Part shown: positions 1 through 9,976 of the stretch, piece by piece
Numbering within the stretch: position 1 is the stretch's first letter
Layout: each line of letters starts with the position of its first letter
Origin: Pseudarthrobacter sp. ATCC 49987
GTDB taxonomy: Bacteria > Actinomycetota > Actinomycetes > Actinomycetales > Micrococcaceae
Assembly: GCF_009928425.1 (NCBI RefSeq)
Contig: NZ_JAABNS010000001.1
Location: forward strand, 1,054,001 to 1,118,000
DNA length: 64,000 nt
Direction: 5' to 3'
Translations under genes and position numbers: made by a program
The notes under the pieces: generated by a model
Told to the model about the DNA's origin: nothing
Seen by the model: the letters and a program-made list of their open reading frames with translations, nothing else
Database searches by the model: none

Positions 1-1014
1 GCCATCGGCCAGAAGGCTTCGACGATCGCGGCTGTCCGCCAGACCCTTGAGGACAACGGCGCACTGGAATACACGACCATCGTGGCTTCCCCCGCGTCCG
101 ACCCCGCAGGCTTCAAGTACCTGGCACCGTACGCCGGTTCGGCGATCGGCCAGCACTGGATGTACGGCGGCAAGCACGTCCTCATCGTGTTTGACGACCT
201 CTCCAAGCAGGCCGAGGCCTACCGTGCAGTGTCACTGCTGCCCCGCCGCCCGCCGGGACGCGAAGCCTACCCGGGCGACGTCTTCTACTTGCACTCCCGC
301 CTGCTGGAGCGTTGTGCCAAGCTCTCCGACGAGCTCGGTGCAGGTTCGATGACCGGCCTGCCGCTCATCGAGACCAAGGCAAACGACGTCTCCGCCTACA
401 TCCCGACCAACGTGATCTCCATTACCGATGGACAGATCTTCCTGCAGTCGGATCTCTTCAACGCCAACCAGCGTCCGGCTGTCGATGTGGGTGTCTCCGT
501 TTCCCGCGTTGGTGGCGCCGCCCAGGTCAAGTCCATGAAGAAGGTCTCCGGTACCTTGAAGCTGGAACTGGCCCAGTACCGCGACATGCAGGCGTTCGCA
601 ATGTTCGCGTCGGACCTCGACGCCGCATCGCGCCAGCAGCTGACCCGTGGTGCGCGCCTGATGGAACTGCTCAAGCAGGGCCAGTACTCACCCTTCCCGG
701 TTGAGAACCAGGTCGTCTCCATCTGGGCCGGCACCAACGGGTACCTCGACGACGTTCCGGTTGAGGACATCAACCGCTTCGAGACCGAGTTCCTGGACCA
801 CCTCAAGCACAAGTCCTCCATCCTGACGACGCTGGCCCAGACCAACGTCATGAGCGATGACACTGCAGAAGCACTGAAGACCGCGATCGTGGACTTCAAG
901 AAGGGCTTCTTCGGCGAGGGAGACAACCTCCTGGTTGGTGCGGGGCACGAAGAACACGCCCCCATCGACGAGGCACAGGTCGACCAGGAAAAAATCGTCA
1001 AGCAGAAGCGCTAG
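1..1014 (+). CDS. atpA: ATP synthase F1 subunit alpha, 5'-truncated
   Basis: The frame is open from base 1, so only the C-terminal 337 codons are present; roughly 200 N-terminal residues, including the P-loop, lie upstream. AtpA forms the alpha3beta3 catalytic head of the F1Fo ATP synthase at the cytoplasmic membrane. Visible marks are the Walker-B-like strand HVLIVFDD (about residues 59-66 of the fragment), the block [20 protein letters not shown] and the SVSRVGG segment carrying the arginine that reaches into the catalytic site. The protein ends in a charged tail rich in E, D and K ([21 protein letters not shown] region), a C-terminal extension of the kind known in actinobacterial alpha subunits. 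It is followed by atpG after 76 nt containing a perfect hairpin. Confidence 0.97.
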   Translation, partial: AIGQKASTIAAVRQTLEDNGALEYTTIVASPASDPAGFKYLAPYAGSAIGQHWMYGGKHVLIVFDDLSKQAEAYRAVSLLPRRPPGREAYPGDVFYLHSRLLERCAKLSDELGAGSMTGLPLIETKANDVSAYIPTNVISITDGQIFLQSDLFNANQRPAVDVGVSVSRVGGAAQVKSMKKVSGTLKLELAQYRDMQAFAMFASDLDAASRQQLTRGARLMELLKQGQYSPFPVENQVVSIWAGTNGYLDDVPVEDINRFETEFLDHLKHKSSILTTLAQTNVMSDDTAEALKTAIVDFKKGFFGEGDNLLVGAGHEEHAPIDEAQVDQEKIVKQKR

Positions 1015-1025
1015 TTTCGCTGGCA

Positions 1026-1061
1026 GGGACTGCCGGAACCCCACCGGGTTCCGGCAGTCCC
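1026..1061 (+). other. Perfect 16-bp hairpin between atpA and atpG
   Basis: Arms 1026-1041 and 1046-1061 are exact reverse complements around the loop CACC. No T-run follows, so this is not a standard intrinsic terminator. It starts 11 nt after the atpA stop and ends 29 nt before atpG, so it may be an mRNA processing or 3'-end protection element that sets the ratio of atpA to downstream messages. The structure is seen; the role is inferred. Confidence 0.75.
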
Positions 1062-1090
1062 GGCCATCGGGATCTTAGGAAAGGATAAGT

Positions 1091-1984
1091 ATGGGAGCCC
1101 AGATCCGGGTCTACCGCCAGAAGATCAGCTCGACGACGTCGATGCGCAAGATCTTCAAGGCGATGGAACTGATCGCTACCTCGCGCATCGGCAAGGCCCG
1201 AGCACGCGTAGCAGCTTCACTGCCTTACGCAAACGCCATCACGCGTGCCGTTTCTGCTGTCGCAAGCCAGAGCGAAATCGACCACCCGCTGACCACCGAG
1301 CCGGAGCAGATCCGCCGGGCCGCCGTCCTGGTTATCACCTCGGACCGTGGCCTTGCAGGTTCGTACTCCGCGAGCGTGCTCAAGCAGGCGGAAGGCCTCA
1401 ACGAGCTGCTCGTCGAGGAGGGCAAGGAAGTCAAGATGTACCTGGTCGGCCGCAAGGCGCAGGCATACTTCGACTTCCGGAACCGTCCTTACGGGCGTGT
1501 CTGGACCGGCGGCACGGATGCGCCGGAGTTTGCCACGGCACAGGAAATCGGCGAGGCCTTGCTGGCTGACTTTGCGACGGACTACGCAGAGGGAGGCGTC
1601 GACGAAATCCACGTCGTCTACACCCGCTTCAAGTCCATGGTCACGCAGGAGCCGACGGTTGTCCGTCTTCTCCCGCTTGAGGTTGTCGAAGAGCAGGCTG
1701 CGTCCGAATCGGACCTCCTGCCGCTCTACGAATTCGAGCCGGAAACGGAGCAGGTTCTCGACGCTCTGCTGCCGCGCTACATCGAATCACGTATCTTCGC
1801 CGCGATGCTGCAGGCAGCAGCTTCGGAGCTTGCTGCCCGCCAGCGGGCAATGAAGTCCGCCGGCGACAATGCCACGGATCTCATCAAGAAGTTCACGCGT
1901 CTGCGCAACACTGCCCGCCAGGCTGAAATTACGCAGGAGCTTTCCGAAATCGTGGCCGGTGCCGACGCGTTGAACGCGTCCTAG
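1091..1984 (+). CDS. atpG: ATP synthase F1 subunit gamma
   Basis: This encodes the central rotor shaft of the F1 motor, which couples Fo rotation to the catalytic sites of the alpha3beta3 head. The 297-residue length is normal for actinobacteria. The N-terminal helix begins [20 protein letters not shown] and continues [15 protein letters not shown]; the C-terminal helix contains [18 protein letters not shown] and ends in [25 protein letters not shown] sequence, both gamma signatures. The ATG at 1091 follows an AGGAAAGGA ribosome site. It sits between atpA and atpD in the standard atp operon order. Confidence 0.98.
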   Translation: MGAQIRVYRQKISSTTSMRKIFKAMELIATSRIGKARARVAASLPYANAITRAVSAVASQSEIDHPLTTEPEQIRRAAVLVITSDRGLAGSYSASVLKQAEGLNELLVEEGKEVKMYLVGRKAQAYFDFRNRPYGRVWTGGTDAPEFATAQEIGEALLADFATDYAEGGVDEIHVVYTRFKSMVTQEPTVVRLLPLEVVEEQAASESDLLPLYEFEPETEQVLDALLPRYIESRIFAAMLQAAASELAARQRAMKSAGDNATDLIKKFTRLRNTARQAEITQELSEIVAGADALNAS

Positions 1985-2030
1985 CCTCCCGAGCTTGGAT
2001 CCAGCTGTACCTGCACCAAAGTAAACTTAA

Positions 2031-3518
<1,488 letters not shown>

Positions 3519-3519
3519 T

Positions 3520-3804
3520 ATGGCTGAGCTTGAGGTTGAGATTGTCGCAGCGGACCACTTCGTGTGGTCCGGAGCGGCCACGATGGTCAAGGCCCGCACC
3601 AGCGATGGTGAAATCGGAATCCTGCCCGGCCACTCGCCCCTGCTGGCGATTCTGGCCGAAGGTGAGCTGGCCATCCAGCCGGTCTCCGGGGACCGTATTG
3701 CAGTAGTTGTCGACGGCGGGTTCTTCTCCGTCGACAACAACCGGGTCGTCATTGTTGCTGACAACGCCCAAATGGGCGACGCGGCTACTGCGGGGATCCG
3801 CTAG
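3520..3804 (+). CDS. atpC: ATP synthase F1 subunit epsilon, short form
   Basis: Epsilon joins gamma to the c-ring and in many bacteria inhibits ATP hydrolysis through a C-terminal helical hairpin. This protein is 94 residues and consists only of the N-terminal beta-sandwich domain (ELEVEIVAADHFVWSG, DGEIGILPGHSPLLAIL, VDGGFFSVDNNRVVIVAD); it stops at the point where the two C-terminal helices begin in longer forms of about 120-140 residues. I see no frameshift: the next gene starts immediately. The short form appears to be native in this lineage (recollection, not checked), which would mean that ATPase inhibition does not use the epsilon C-terminal domain here. Confidence 0.95.
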   Translation: MAELEVEIVAADHFVWSGAATMVKARTSDGEIGILPGHSPLLAILAEGELAIQPVSGDRIAVVVDGGFFSVDNNRVVIVADNAQMGDAATAGIR

Positions 3805-3814
3805 CACGACCTTG

Positions 3815-4246
3815 ATGAACGATACAGTTTTTCCGTTCATCGTCCTGGCAACGGTCTTTGCGTTGCTGGTATTTGCACTGTGCCTTTCCGGGGTGCGCCG
3901 CTTCAATCTGCGGCGCGCCCTGGGCACGGTGGACGCCTCCATTTGCACGGCTGGAAACAGCTGGCAGATGGGGGTTTGTCGTTATCAGGACAACGACCTC
4001 GAGTGGTTCCGCCTTGCCTCGCTGAGCATGCGGCCGAAGCACACCTTCCGCCGCAGTTCGCTTGAGCTGATCGGCCGGCACAAGCCCACTGAATCCGAGC
4101 TCGTCAAAGTCCAGCCCGAAGCCGTTATCGTCGAGCTCCGGTACGAGGGGCAGGACGTCCTGCTCGCAATGAGGTTCGACGCCTATACCGGACTTTCCTC
4201 CTGGCTTGAGGCCGGGCCGGTCATCGGCGTCGGCACCTGGCGCTAG
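3815..4246 (+). CDS. DUF2550 family membrane protein
   Basis: A conserved actinobacterial protein found next to the atp operon; its biochemical function is unknown. From the ATG at 3815 it is 143 residues. One N-terminal membrane segment (about residues 4-24, VFPFIVLATVFALLVFALCLSGV) is followed by a basic stretch and a soluble domain with the blocks QMGVCRYQDNDLEWFRLASL and VIVELRYEGQDVLLAMRFD, the usual DUF2550 pattern. A TTG three bases upstream is an alternative start. It begins 10 nt after atpC, so it is probably cotranscribed with the ATP synthase genes. Confidence 0.85.
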   Translation: MNDTVFPFIVLATVFALLVFALCLSGVRRFNLRRALGTVDASICTAGNSWQMGVCRYQDNDLEWFRLASLSMRPKHTFRRSSLELIGRHKPTESELVKVQPEAVIVELRYEGQDVLLAMRFDAYTGLSSWLEAGPVIGVGTWR

Positions 4247-4251
4247 CCCCG

Positions 4252-5649
4252 GTGGACTTCGTCGAAGACCTCCGGCTTGTCGATGGGCCGGTGCTCTGGT
4301 TTTCCTGGGCTGCCGGCGCTGCCGGCGTGGCCTACTTCCTCTGGCAGGGAGGATGGCACCGCGCCCGCCGCACCACCGCCCCACGCTGGCTGGCCCTCCT
4401 GCTTCCCTTCGCCGCCTGCGTCCTGGGTGCCGCCGCGCTGCTTGCCGGTGCCCACTGGCTGATGATCTATGTCTTCTCGGTCTTCCCCGGTGAACTTCCG
4501 GCCGAGGTCCTGGCCTGGTCCCTGCCCGCGGTCACGGCGCTGCTGCTGTGGATCGTGCTCCTGTGGAGGGCCTGGCGGCCCGCCGGCCCCCGCACGCCTG
4601 GATCCCTGCCCGCCGGGCAGGAGGGCGGCCGGCACCCCGTGCGCACGACGGCGGCGTCCACGGCCGCCCTGCTCGGCGTCCTCCTGCTCTCCGCCGTCCA
4701 GATCAACGGCTACTTTGGCCTCAACCACACGGTGAGCGACCTGACCGGAACCGCCGTGGCGCGGATCAAGCCGCTGGAAGACGGGCTGAAGCGGGTCCCT
4801 GGGGCCGCAGCAGGCCTCCGCCTGTCCGAGTGGAACCCGCCCGCGGAAATGCCCGACGGCGGTGTGCTGCGGCGCGCCGGAATCCCCGGCACCGCCTCGG
4901 GCTTCCAGAGCCGCGAGGCCTACATCTATCTGCCGCCGGCGTACCGGGCCACGCCCCGGCCGGCCCTGCCGGTCCTGGTCCTTCTCGCCGGCCAGCCCGG
5001 CGCCCCCGCGGACTGGCTCACCGGGGGTGCACTGCGCAGCCGGATGGACCGGTACGCGGCAGCGCACCACGGCGTGGCTCCGGTGGTGGTCGTTGTGGAC
5101 CCCAACGGTTCCGCCGCGGGCAACACCCTCTGCATGGACAGCAGGATCGCCCGGGCCGACACATTCCTGGCCGTGGACGTGCCGGCCTGGATCAACCAGA
5201 CACTGGACGTGGACCCCGACCCCAGGCAGTGGGCGGCCGGCGGATTCTCCTTCGGCGCTACCTGTGCGATGCAGATGGTGACCCGTCATCCGGACGTCTA
5301 CAGCTCTGCCCTTGCCTTCTCGAGCGAGAAGGAGCCCGCCCTCGCCAAGGAGCGGGACAAGACCATTGCAGCCTCCTTTGGCGGTGACACCGAAGCCTTT
5401 GACCGCCAGACTCCGCTGCGGCTCATGCGGGACCACCGCTTTGACGGGCGCGCCATCTACTTTGGTGCCGGCGAGCGGGACCCCGAATTCATCGGCTACA
5501 TGGACCTTCTGTCCGGGGCCGCGCGCGCCGCCGGGTTCACTGTGGAGACCCGCCGGATACCGGGCGCCGGGCACTCCTGGGAGACCGGGTCCAAAGGGCT
5601 TCCCGGCGGCCTCGACTTCCTGGCGTCCCGCTGGGGGATCACCCAGTGA
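4252..5649 (+). CDS. Membrane-anchored alpha/beta-hydrolase (esterase D-like); possible aminoacyl-lipid hydrolase
   Basis: A 465-residue protein with an N-terminal membrane domain of about four hydrophobic segments (within residues 10-150) and a C-terminal esterase-type alpha/beta-hydrolase domain. The nucleophile elbow is GGFSFGA (serine near residue 331) and the catalytic histidine is in GAGHSWE near 440; an EREPA/ERDPEF region may supply the acid. The GTG at 4252 lies five bases after the previous gene. Its stop overlaps the GTG of the next gene by four bases (GTGA), so it is coupled to an aminoacyl-phosphatidylglycerol-synthase-like gene. Paired synthase and hydrolase genes for aminoacylated lipids are known in actinobacteria, so the inferred substrate is an aminoacyl lipid; a mycolyltransferase-like or general esterase role is the alternative. 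Confidence 0.7.
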   Translation: MDFVEDLRLVDGPVLWFSWAAGAAGVAYFLWQGGWHRARRTTAPRWLALLLPFAACVLGAAALLAGAHWLMIYVFSVFPGELPAEVLAWSLPAVTALLLWIVLLWRAWRPAGPRTPGSLPAGQEGGRHPVRTTAASTAALLGVLLLSAVQINGYFGLNHTVSDLTGTAVARIKPLEDGLKRVPGAAAGLRLSEWNPPAEMPDGGVLRRAGIPGTASGFQSREAYIYLPPAYRATPRPALPVLVLLAGQPGAPADWLTGGALRSRMDRYAAAHHGVAPVVVVVDPNGSAAGNTLCMDSRIARADTFLAVDVPAWINQTLDVDPDPRQWAAGGFSFGATCAMQMVTRHPDVYSSALAFSSEKEPALAKERDKTIAASFGGDTEAFDRQTPLRLMRDHRFDGRAIYFGAGERDPEFIGYMDLLSGAARAAGFTVETRRIPGAGHSWETGSKGLPGGLDFLASRWGITQ

Positions 5650-8200
5650 GCCAGGCGGAAACGGCACAGCGACGGGGGTCCGGCGTCGCATCCCTCCTGG
5701 GCCTCGGCCGCCAGGGCCTGCGGCAGTCGCTGGGCCACCTGCGGGCCATACCCTTCACCCTCACCGTCCTCGCAGCCTTCCTCATCACCGGCGCGGCCAC
5801 CGGAAGCTTCCTCGCCGGGCCGCCTGAAGCGCTGCTGGATGTGGCCTCCGTCAGTGCCCCGGGGCTGCGGGCCGGCCACTGGTGGTCGATGTTCAGCTCG
5901 ATGTTCTTCGCCACCAACCTGCTGGCGTACGCCTCAGCCGTACTGATGATCCTGTTGCTGCTGGGCCTCGCCGAGCGGCAGCTGGGTACCAGACGCACGG
6001 CGGTGTTCTATTTCGCCGGCCAGTTCGCCGCAGTAACGCTGTTCCTGCTGCTGACGCAACTCGCCCGGTATGCCGACGACGGATGGCTCGGCCGGATGGT
6101 GGATGCCCGGCTTATGGGTCCGTACGCGGCCGTCCTGGCCGTCTCACTGGCGTCCAGCGCGCTGCTGCCCACGCTGTGGCAACGGCGGCTGCGGACCGCC
6201 GTGGTCTCCATTTCCCTCATGCTTGTGCTGTACGTGGGGCATGCGGAGACCGTCGTCGGGTTCTCCGGTGCACTGGCGGGACTGGCGGCGGGCTGGTGGA
6301 TCCAGGGCGACAAGGGAACCCTGCACCGCCACCGCTCCACCGGACGCGAAACCCGCAACCTGCTCGCCCTCACCGTGGCGATCTTCGCAGTGGGACCGAT
6401 CCTGACTGCCACCGTCCGGACTCCCACCGGGCCGCTGGCGCTGCTGCGCGACGTCGTCCTGAATCCCTTGCCCACGCTGAACCAGCTGGAACAATACTGC
6501 GGCGGCACCATCGACGTCACCTGCCTCGAGGCCGGCCGGCCCGGCTTTGCGGGGCCGCTGGGCCTCGCACTGGCGGTGGTACCTGTAGTACTGCTGCTCA
6601 TCTGCGCTGACGGCATGCGCCACGGCCGCCGGCTGGCCCTGCGGATCGCGATCATCCTCCAGCTCGGCGTGACGGCCATGGCGGCCGTCTATCTGTCCCT
6701 GTTCGCACGGATTCCGCAGTACACGGGCCGGCCGCGCACCGGTGTGATGGGGTCGGGATTTGTCCACGTGCTGCCCCTCGTGGTTGTTCCGCTCGTGCTC
6801 GTCGTCCTGCTCGCGGCAAACCGCCGCCAGTTCCGCGTCGAAACGAGTCCCCGGGCACGCGGGGCCCTCGCGGTGGTTGTCGGCGGCACCTGGCTCGTGC
6901 TGGCTTCCTGCTACACCGGAGTCTGGCTGGCCGCCGGCGGCATGGACCGCGACGGCGGCCTGCTGGGCCTGGCCGCCGAACTCTCCCGCCAGTACCTGCC
7001 GCTTCCCATCCCCGGAATCTACAGCCGCATCTTCCAGGGCCGCGACCCCGTGGAAGCCTTCCTCTTCGCCACCTCCGGGATTGTCTTCTGGGCGGTCGCG
7101 CTGGCCGCCGTCTGGCTCGTCCTGCAGCGCCGGCTGCACCGCACCGACGCCGGGGCGGGGGACCGCGACGTCGCCCGCAGCCTGATCCGCCAGGGCGGGG
7201 ACTCCCTGTCCTGGATGGCGCTGTGGGAGCCCAACAGGTACTGGTTCGCGCCGGAGGGCCGCGGGGGAGTGGCCTACCAGCAGCACGGCAATGTCGCGCT
7301 GACGATGGCCGGCCCCTTCGGCCCCGCGGCTTTCCACGAGGAGACCGCAGCGGGCTTCATCCGTTACTGCGCCGAGCATGCCCTCATTCCCGGCTTCTAT
7401 TCCTGCACGGACGAGCTGTGGCCGCTGCTGAAGGACCGAGGTTTCCGGCGGGTGGCGGTGGCACAGGAAACCCGGTTGGCCGTGCGCTCTCTCGAGTTCA
7501 AGGGCAAGGACTGGCAGAACGTCCGTACCGCCCTGAACCGGGCCGCGAAATCAGGGGTGCACGCGGTGTGGGGCCCTACGGCGACTTCGCGCCGGCCGTA
7601 CGGGCCCAGCTGAGCGAGGTCTCGGAGGAGTGGGCCGCCCAGAAGTCCATTCCGGAGATGGGCTTCACCCTCGGGGGCATCGATGAGCTTGATGACGAGG
7701 AGGTGCTTTGTTGCCTCGCCGTGGACGCCGAGGGGAAGGTCCAGGGCGTTACCAGCTGGCTGCCTGTCTACACGGACGGGCGCCTGGTGAGCTGGACGCT
7801 GGACTTCATGCGCAGGCGCGGGGACGCCTTCCCCGGCGTCATGGAATTCCTGATCGCTTCCGCGGTGCAGGAGCTCCGCAGCTCGGTGGAGGTCATCTCC
7901 CTGTCCGGATCGCCGCTGGCGAAGGACACGGCGACGGTGGCGGAGGTGGCCGGCGACGAGGCCGGATCCGAGTCGCTGGCAAGGATCCTCGACGTCGTCG
8001 GGAAAGCGCTCGAGCCCGTGTATGGCTTCCGTTCGCTGGCAACCTTCAAATCCCGCTTCAAGCCGGACTACCGGACTCTCTACCTCTATTACCAGGATCC
8101 CCTGCAGCTGCCCGCCATGGGCCGGGCGCTGAGCCAGGCCTACCTGCCCGGCTTGTCCGTGCGGCAAAGTGCGCGGCTGCTCAGGAGCCTCGTGCGCTAA
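5646..8200 (+). pseudogene. DUF2156 / phosphatidylglycerol lysyltransferase-like protein, interrupted by a -1 frameshift
   Basis: Two frames together encode one protein of about 850 residues. The first (5646 to a stop at 7613) holds a rhomboid-like and polytopic membrane domain (about 12 hydrophobic segments) and the start of the DUF2156 domain (WMALWEPNRYWFAPEG, GNVALTMAGPFGP, YSCTDELWPLLKDRGF, ALNRAAKSGV). The second frame picks up exactly at GPYGDFAPAV (base 7574) and runs to 8200 with SWTLDFMRRRGDAFPGVMEF and FKSRFKPDYRTLYLYY, the usual family end. Adding one base to the GGGGCCC run at 7570-7576 restores the protein. The family moves amino acids from aminoacyl-tRNA to phosphatidylglycerol, which alters resistance to cationic peptides. 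The break may be a real mutation or a sequence error. Confidence 0.8.
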
Positions 8201-8245
8201 TGCCGGGCGGCCCGGCCACCAGGCCTACCGGCCAACAATTCAAAA

Positions 8246-8279
8246 AAATGATCCCCGGCTCGAAAGCCGGGGATCATTT
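8246..8279. terminator. Bidirectional intrinsic terminator
   Basis: A 15-bp perfect stem (8246-8260 with 8265-8279) around a CGAA tetraloop, with an A-run on the 5' side and a T-run on the 3' side of the stem. It lies between the DUF2156 gene and the oppositely oriented cold-shock gene and can serve both. Confidence 0.93.
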
Positions 8280-8318
8280 CTGCGCGGAGACTGCCGCAGG
8301 CAGTTCCGCTGCGGGGGA

Positions 8319-8522
8319 CTAGACCAGCGTCACGCCGGTAGCCTGGGGGCCCTTGGCGCCCTGGCCGATTTCGAACTGAACGCGAGCGTTCTCGTCGAGG
8401 GTCTTGAAGCCACCGGTCTGGATCTCCGAGTAGTGAACGAAGACATCGCCATCGGAGTCATCCGGGGTGATGAAGCCGAAGCCCTTTTCAGCGTTGAACC
8501 ACTTGACGGTTCCCTGTGCCAT
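8319..8522 (-). CDS. Cold-shock domain protein (CspA family)
   Basis: A 67-residue single OB-fold nucleic-acid chaperone that binds single-stranded RNA and DNA and prevents unwanted secondary structure. It begins [18 protein letters not shown], with RNP1 (KGFGFI) and RNP2 (VFVHYSEI) both intact, and ends PQATGVTLV. The ATG at 8522 follows an AGGAG ribosome site, so the upstream in-frame ATG is not needed. A perfect hairpin sits 28 nt upstream of the start and a second long palindrome lies further out, consistent with a structured 5' leader as in other csp genes. A strong terminator follows the gene. Confidence 0.96.
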   Translation of the reverse strand: MAQGTVKWFNAEKGFGFITPDDSDGDVFVHYSEIQTGGFKTLDENARVQFEIGQGAKGPQATGVTLV

Positions 8523-8550
8523 GTATATCTCCTCATTATGGATATTGGTT

Positions 8551-8577
8551 AAGTCCGGCACACTTCGTGCCGGACTT
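8551..8577 (-). other. Hairpin in the csp 5' leader
   Basis: Arms 8551-8560 and 8568-8577 (AAGTCCGGCA / TGCCGGACTT) are perfect complements with a 7-nt loop. In the csp mRNA it ends 28 nt before the start codon and just upstream of the AGGAG site. No T-run follows on the csp strand, so it is not a terminator; a role in mRNA stability or temperature response is inferred. Confidence 0.7.
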
Positions 8578-8642
8578 GGTCACTCCGCGAGAAGAACCTT
8601 GGCTGTGGGACCGGAATTACCGGGCTTGGGCGGCAGGCGCTT

Positions 8643-8670
8643 CACGCTCGCAACATGTCTTGCGAGCATG
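8643..8670. promoter_or_regulatory. 28-bp imperfect palindrome upstream of csp
   Basis: The core arms GCTCGCAA (8646-8653) and TTGCGAGC (8660-8667) are perfect inverted repeats separated by CATGTC; the flanking three bases extend the symmetry with one mismatch. It could be a protein-binding operator or a second stem of the csp leader. No regulator gene is adjacent. Confidence 0.5.
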
Positions 8671-8833
8671 AAAAAACACCTACACAAAGACTCGTATAAG
8701 AATTTCATGCCAGTTGCGTCAGGTCAACGGGCCCGGCGCACAATTCCATAAATTTTGTACAAAGAATCGATGAACGCGGGCAGGGGCGCATTCCCGGCAG
8801 CCCGCGGAGGCTCAACGGCGGGAGCGGGGCGGC

Positions 8834-9529
8834 TTAGAAGAGCCGGGATTCGACGTCGTCGACGCCCCGCATGGCGTCGTAGTCGAGGGTGACGCAGTCG
8901 ATGCCGCGGTCTTTGGCCAGGACCCTGGCCTGGGGCTTGATCAGCTGGGCGGCGAAGATCCCCCGGACCGGAGCCAGGAGCGGGTCGCGGTTGAGCAGCT
9001 CGAGGTAGCGGGTTAGCTGCTCCACGCCGTCGATGTCACCGCGGCGCTTGAGCTCGATGGCCACGGTGCCGCCCTTGGCGTCCCTGGCCAGGATGTCCAC
9101 CGGACCGATGGCCGTGAAGTACTCCCGGCGGATGAGGGAAAACCCGGCGCCCAGGAGGTCGATCTGGTCGGCCAGCAGCCGCTGCAGGTCCGCCTCCACA
9201 CCGTCCTTGATCAGTCCGGGATCCTGGCCGAGCTCGTGGGAGGTATCGTGCAGTTGCTCATGGATGTTGATGATCAGCCGGTCATCGGTCTTGGCGGACT
9301 GGACGGTCCACTGCTCGACCACGCCGATTTCGACATCGACCTCGTCCGGGGTCGAAACCCGCAGGGACGCCGGAGGGCTCATCCAGTTCAACGGCTTGTA
9401 GGATCCGCCGTCCGAATGGACCAAAACGGAACCGTCGGCCTTGACCAGCAGGAGCCGGGTGGCGAGCGGGAGATGGGCTTTGAGCCGGCCGACATAATCA
9501 ACGGAGCAACGGGCTATGACTAAACGCAC
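8834..9529 (-). CDS. nucS: Mismatch-specific endonuclease NucS
   Basis: NucS (EndoMS) is the mismatch-repair nuclease of actinobacteria and archaea that lack MutS/MutL; it cuts both strands at mismatches and works with the beta clamp. The 231-residue protein begins with GTG at 9529 ([16 protein letters not shown]) and has the PD-(D/E)XK nuclease core GPVDILARD...[12 protein letters not shown] near residues 140-165. The GTG is supported by a TAGTGT -10 box ending 7 nt before it, typical of a leaderless transcript. The frame runs on upstream, but that part has no family resemblance and crosses the divergent promoter. Confidence 0.93.
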   Translation of the reverse strand: MRLVIARCSVDYVGRLKAHLPLATRLLLVKADGSVLVHSDGGSYKPLNWMSPPASLRVSTPDEVDVEIGVVEQWTVQSAKTDDRLIINIHEQLHDTSHELGQDPGLIKDGVEADLQRLLADQIDLLGAGFSLIRREYFTAIGPVDILARDAKGGTVAIELKRRGDIDGVEQLTRYLELLNRDPLLAPVRGIFAAQLIKPQARVLAKDRGIDCVTLDYDAMRGVDDVESRLF

Positions 9530-9536
9530 CCGGTCA

Positions 9537-9542
9537 ACACTA
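9537..9542 (-). promoter_or_regulatory. Leaderless -10 element of nucS
   Basis: TAGTGT on the minus strand, 7 nt before the GTG start at 9529. It decides that start. Confidence 0.6.
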
Positions 9543-9588
9543 CCGCCTGCTGGGACAGGAGACACCCGGACTGGGGCAGAATGGAACC

Positions 9589-9942
9589 ATGCCGCGTTCC
9601 AACCGCCCCCGCCGAGCCACCTCAGGACGGGCAGCCTCAGGCAAGGCAGCCAAGCCGGGAGCAAAGGGCGGTGCCGTGCCCGAACTGGACCTGGAGCGCG
9701 CGCGCTCCGGCTATGCGCGACGGGAGAGCGCGCCGGACGGAGAGTGGACCGTCCGGCCCGTCACCGCCAGCCGCGCGGAGAAAACCTACATCTGTCCGGG
9801 CTGCTCGACCGCGGTGCTGCCTGGCGTGGCGCACCTCGTGGTGTGGTCCGAGGACCACCTTTTCGGCGCGGCCGCCGGGCTGGCTGAGCGGCGGCACTGG
9901 CACAGCAACTGCTGGACCTCGCGCAGCTACCGGTATCGCTGA
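9589..9942 (+). CDS. Conserved zinc-ribbon-like protein of unknown function
   Basis: A 117-residue protein. The first 35 residues are basic and disordered ([20 protein letters not shown]). The rest has a CPGC pair near residue 70 and a later H-x-N-C pattern (RRHWHSNCW) about 35 residues on, suggesting one zinc site. Related actinobacterial proteins are often labelled ATP/GTP-binding, but no P-loop is visible here. It is divergent from nucS, with only 59 bp between the starts, and has a CAGAAT near-match to a leaderless -10 box six bases before its ATG. Function unknown. Confidence 0.75.
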   Translation: MPRSNRPRRATSGRAASGKAAKPGAKGGAVPELDLERARSGYARRESAPDGEWTVRPVTASRAEKTYICPGCSTAVLPGVAHLVVWSEDHLFGAAAGLAERRHWHSNCWTSRSYRYR

Positions 9943-9964
9943 CTGCTCCGCGGGCTGCTTTCGC

Positions 9965-9970
9965 TAAGCT
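9965..9970 (+). promoter_or_regulatory. Leaderless -10 element of the 9977 hydrolase
   Basis: TAAGCT ending 6 nt before the ATG at 9977. Confidence 0.65.
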
Positions 9971-9976
9971 GGACGC

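Larger units (their letters stand above)
8523..8833. other. 311-bp gene-free region: csp leader and promoter region
   Basis: No supported coding sequence. It holds the csp ribosome site, a perfect 10-bp hairpin (8551-8577), a 28-bp imperfect palindrome (8643-8670), and an AT-richer patch at about 8668-8765 that stands out against the high-GC background and probably contains the csp promoter. The end nearest 8834 only carries the 3' side of nucS. Confidence 0.7.

Noticed and set aside
4243..5691. 482-codon open frame opposite the esterase
   Set aside because: GC-rich antisense frame; Gly/Pro/Arg-rich with no motifs, while the plus strand has catalytic motifs.
7571..7577. Programmed -1 frameshifting at G GGC CCT
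   Set aside because: It fits the generic slippery pattern, but this heptamer is not known as efficient, no downstream pseudoknot is evident, and the family is normally one open frame. A one-base deletion or sequence error is simpler.
8319..8561. Longer cold-shock protein starting at 8561
   Set aside because: The extra residues are not family-like and the AGGAG site is placed for ATG 8522.
8660..8700. Intrinsic terminator at the palindrome upstream of csp
   Set aside because: The T-run on the csp strand precedes the stem rather than following it, so it cannot terminate csp-strand transcripts.
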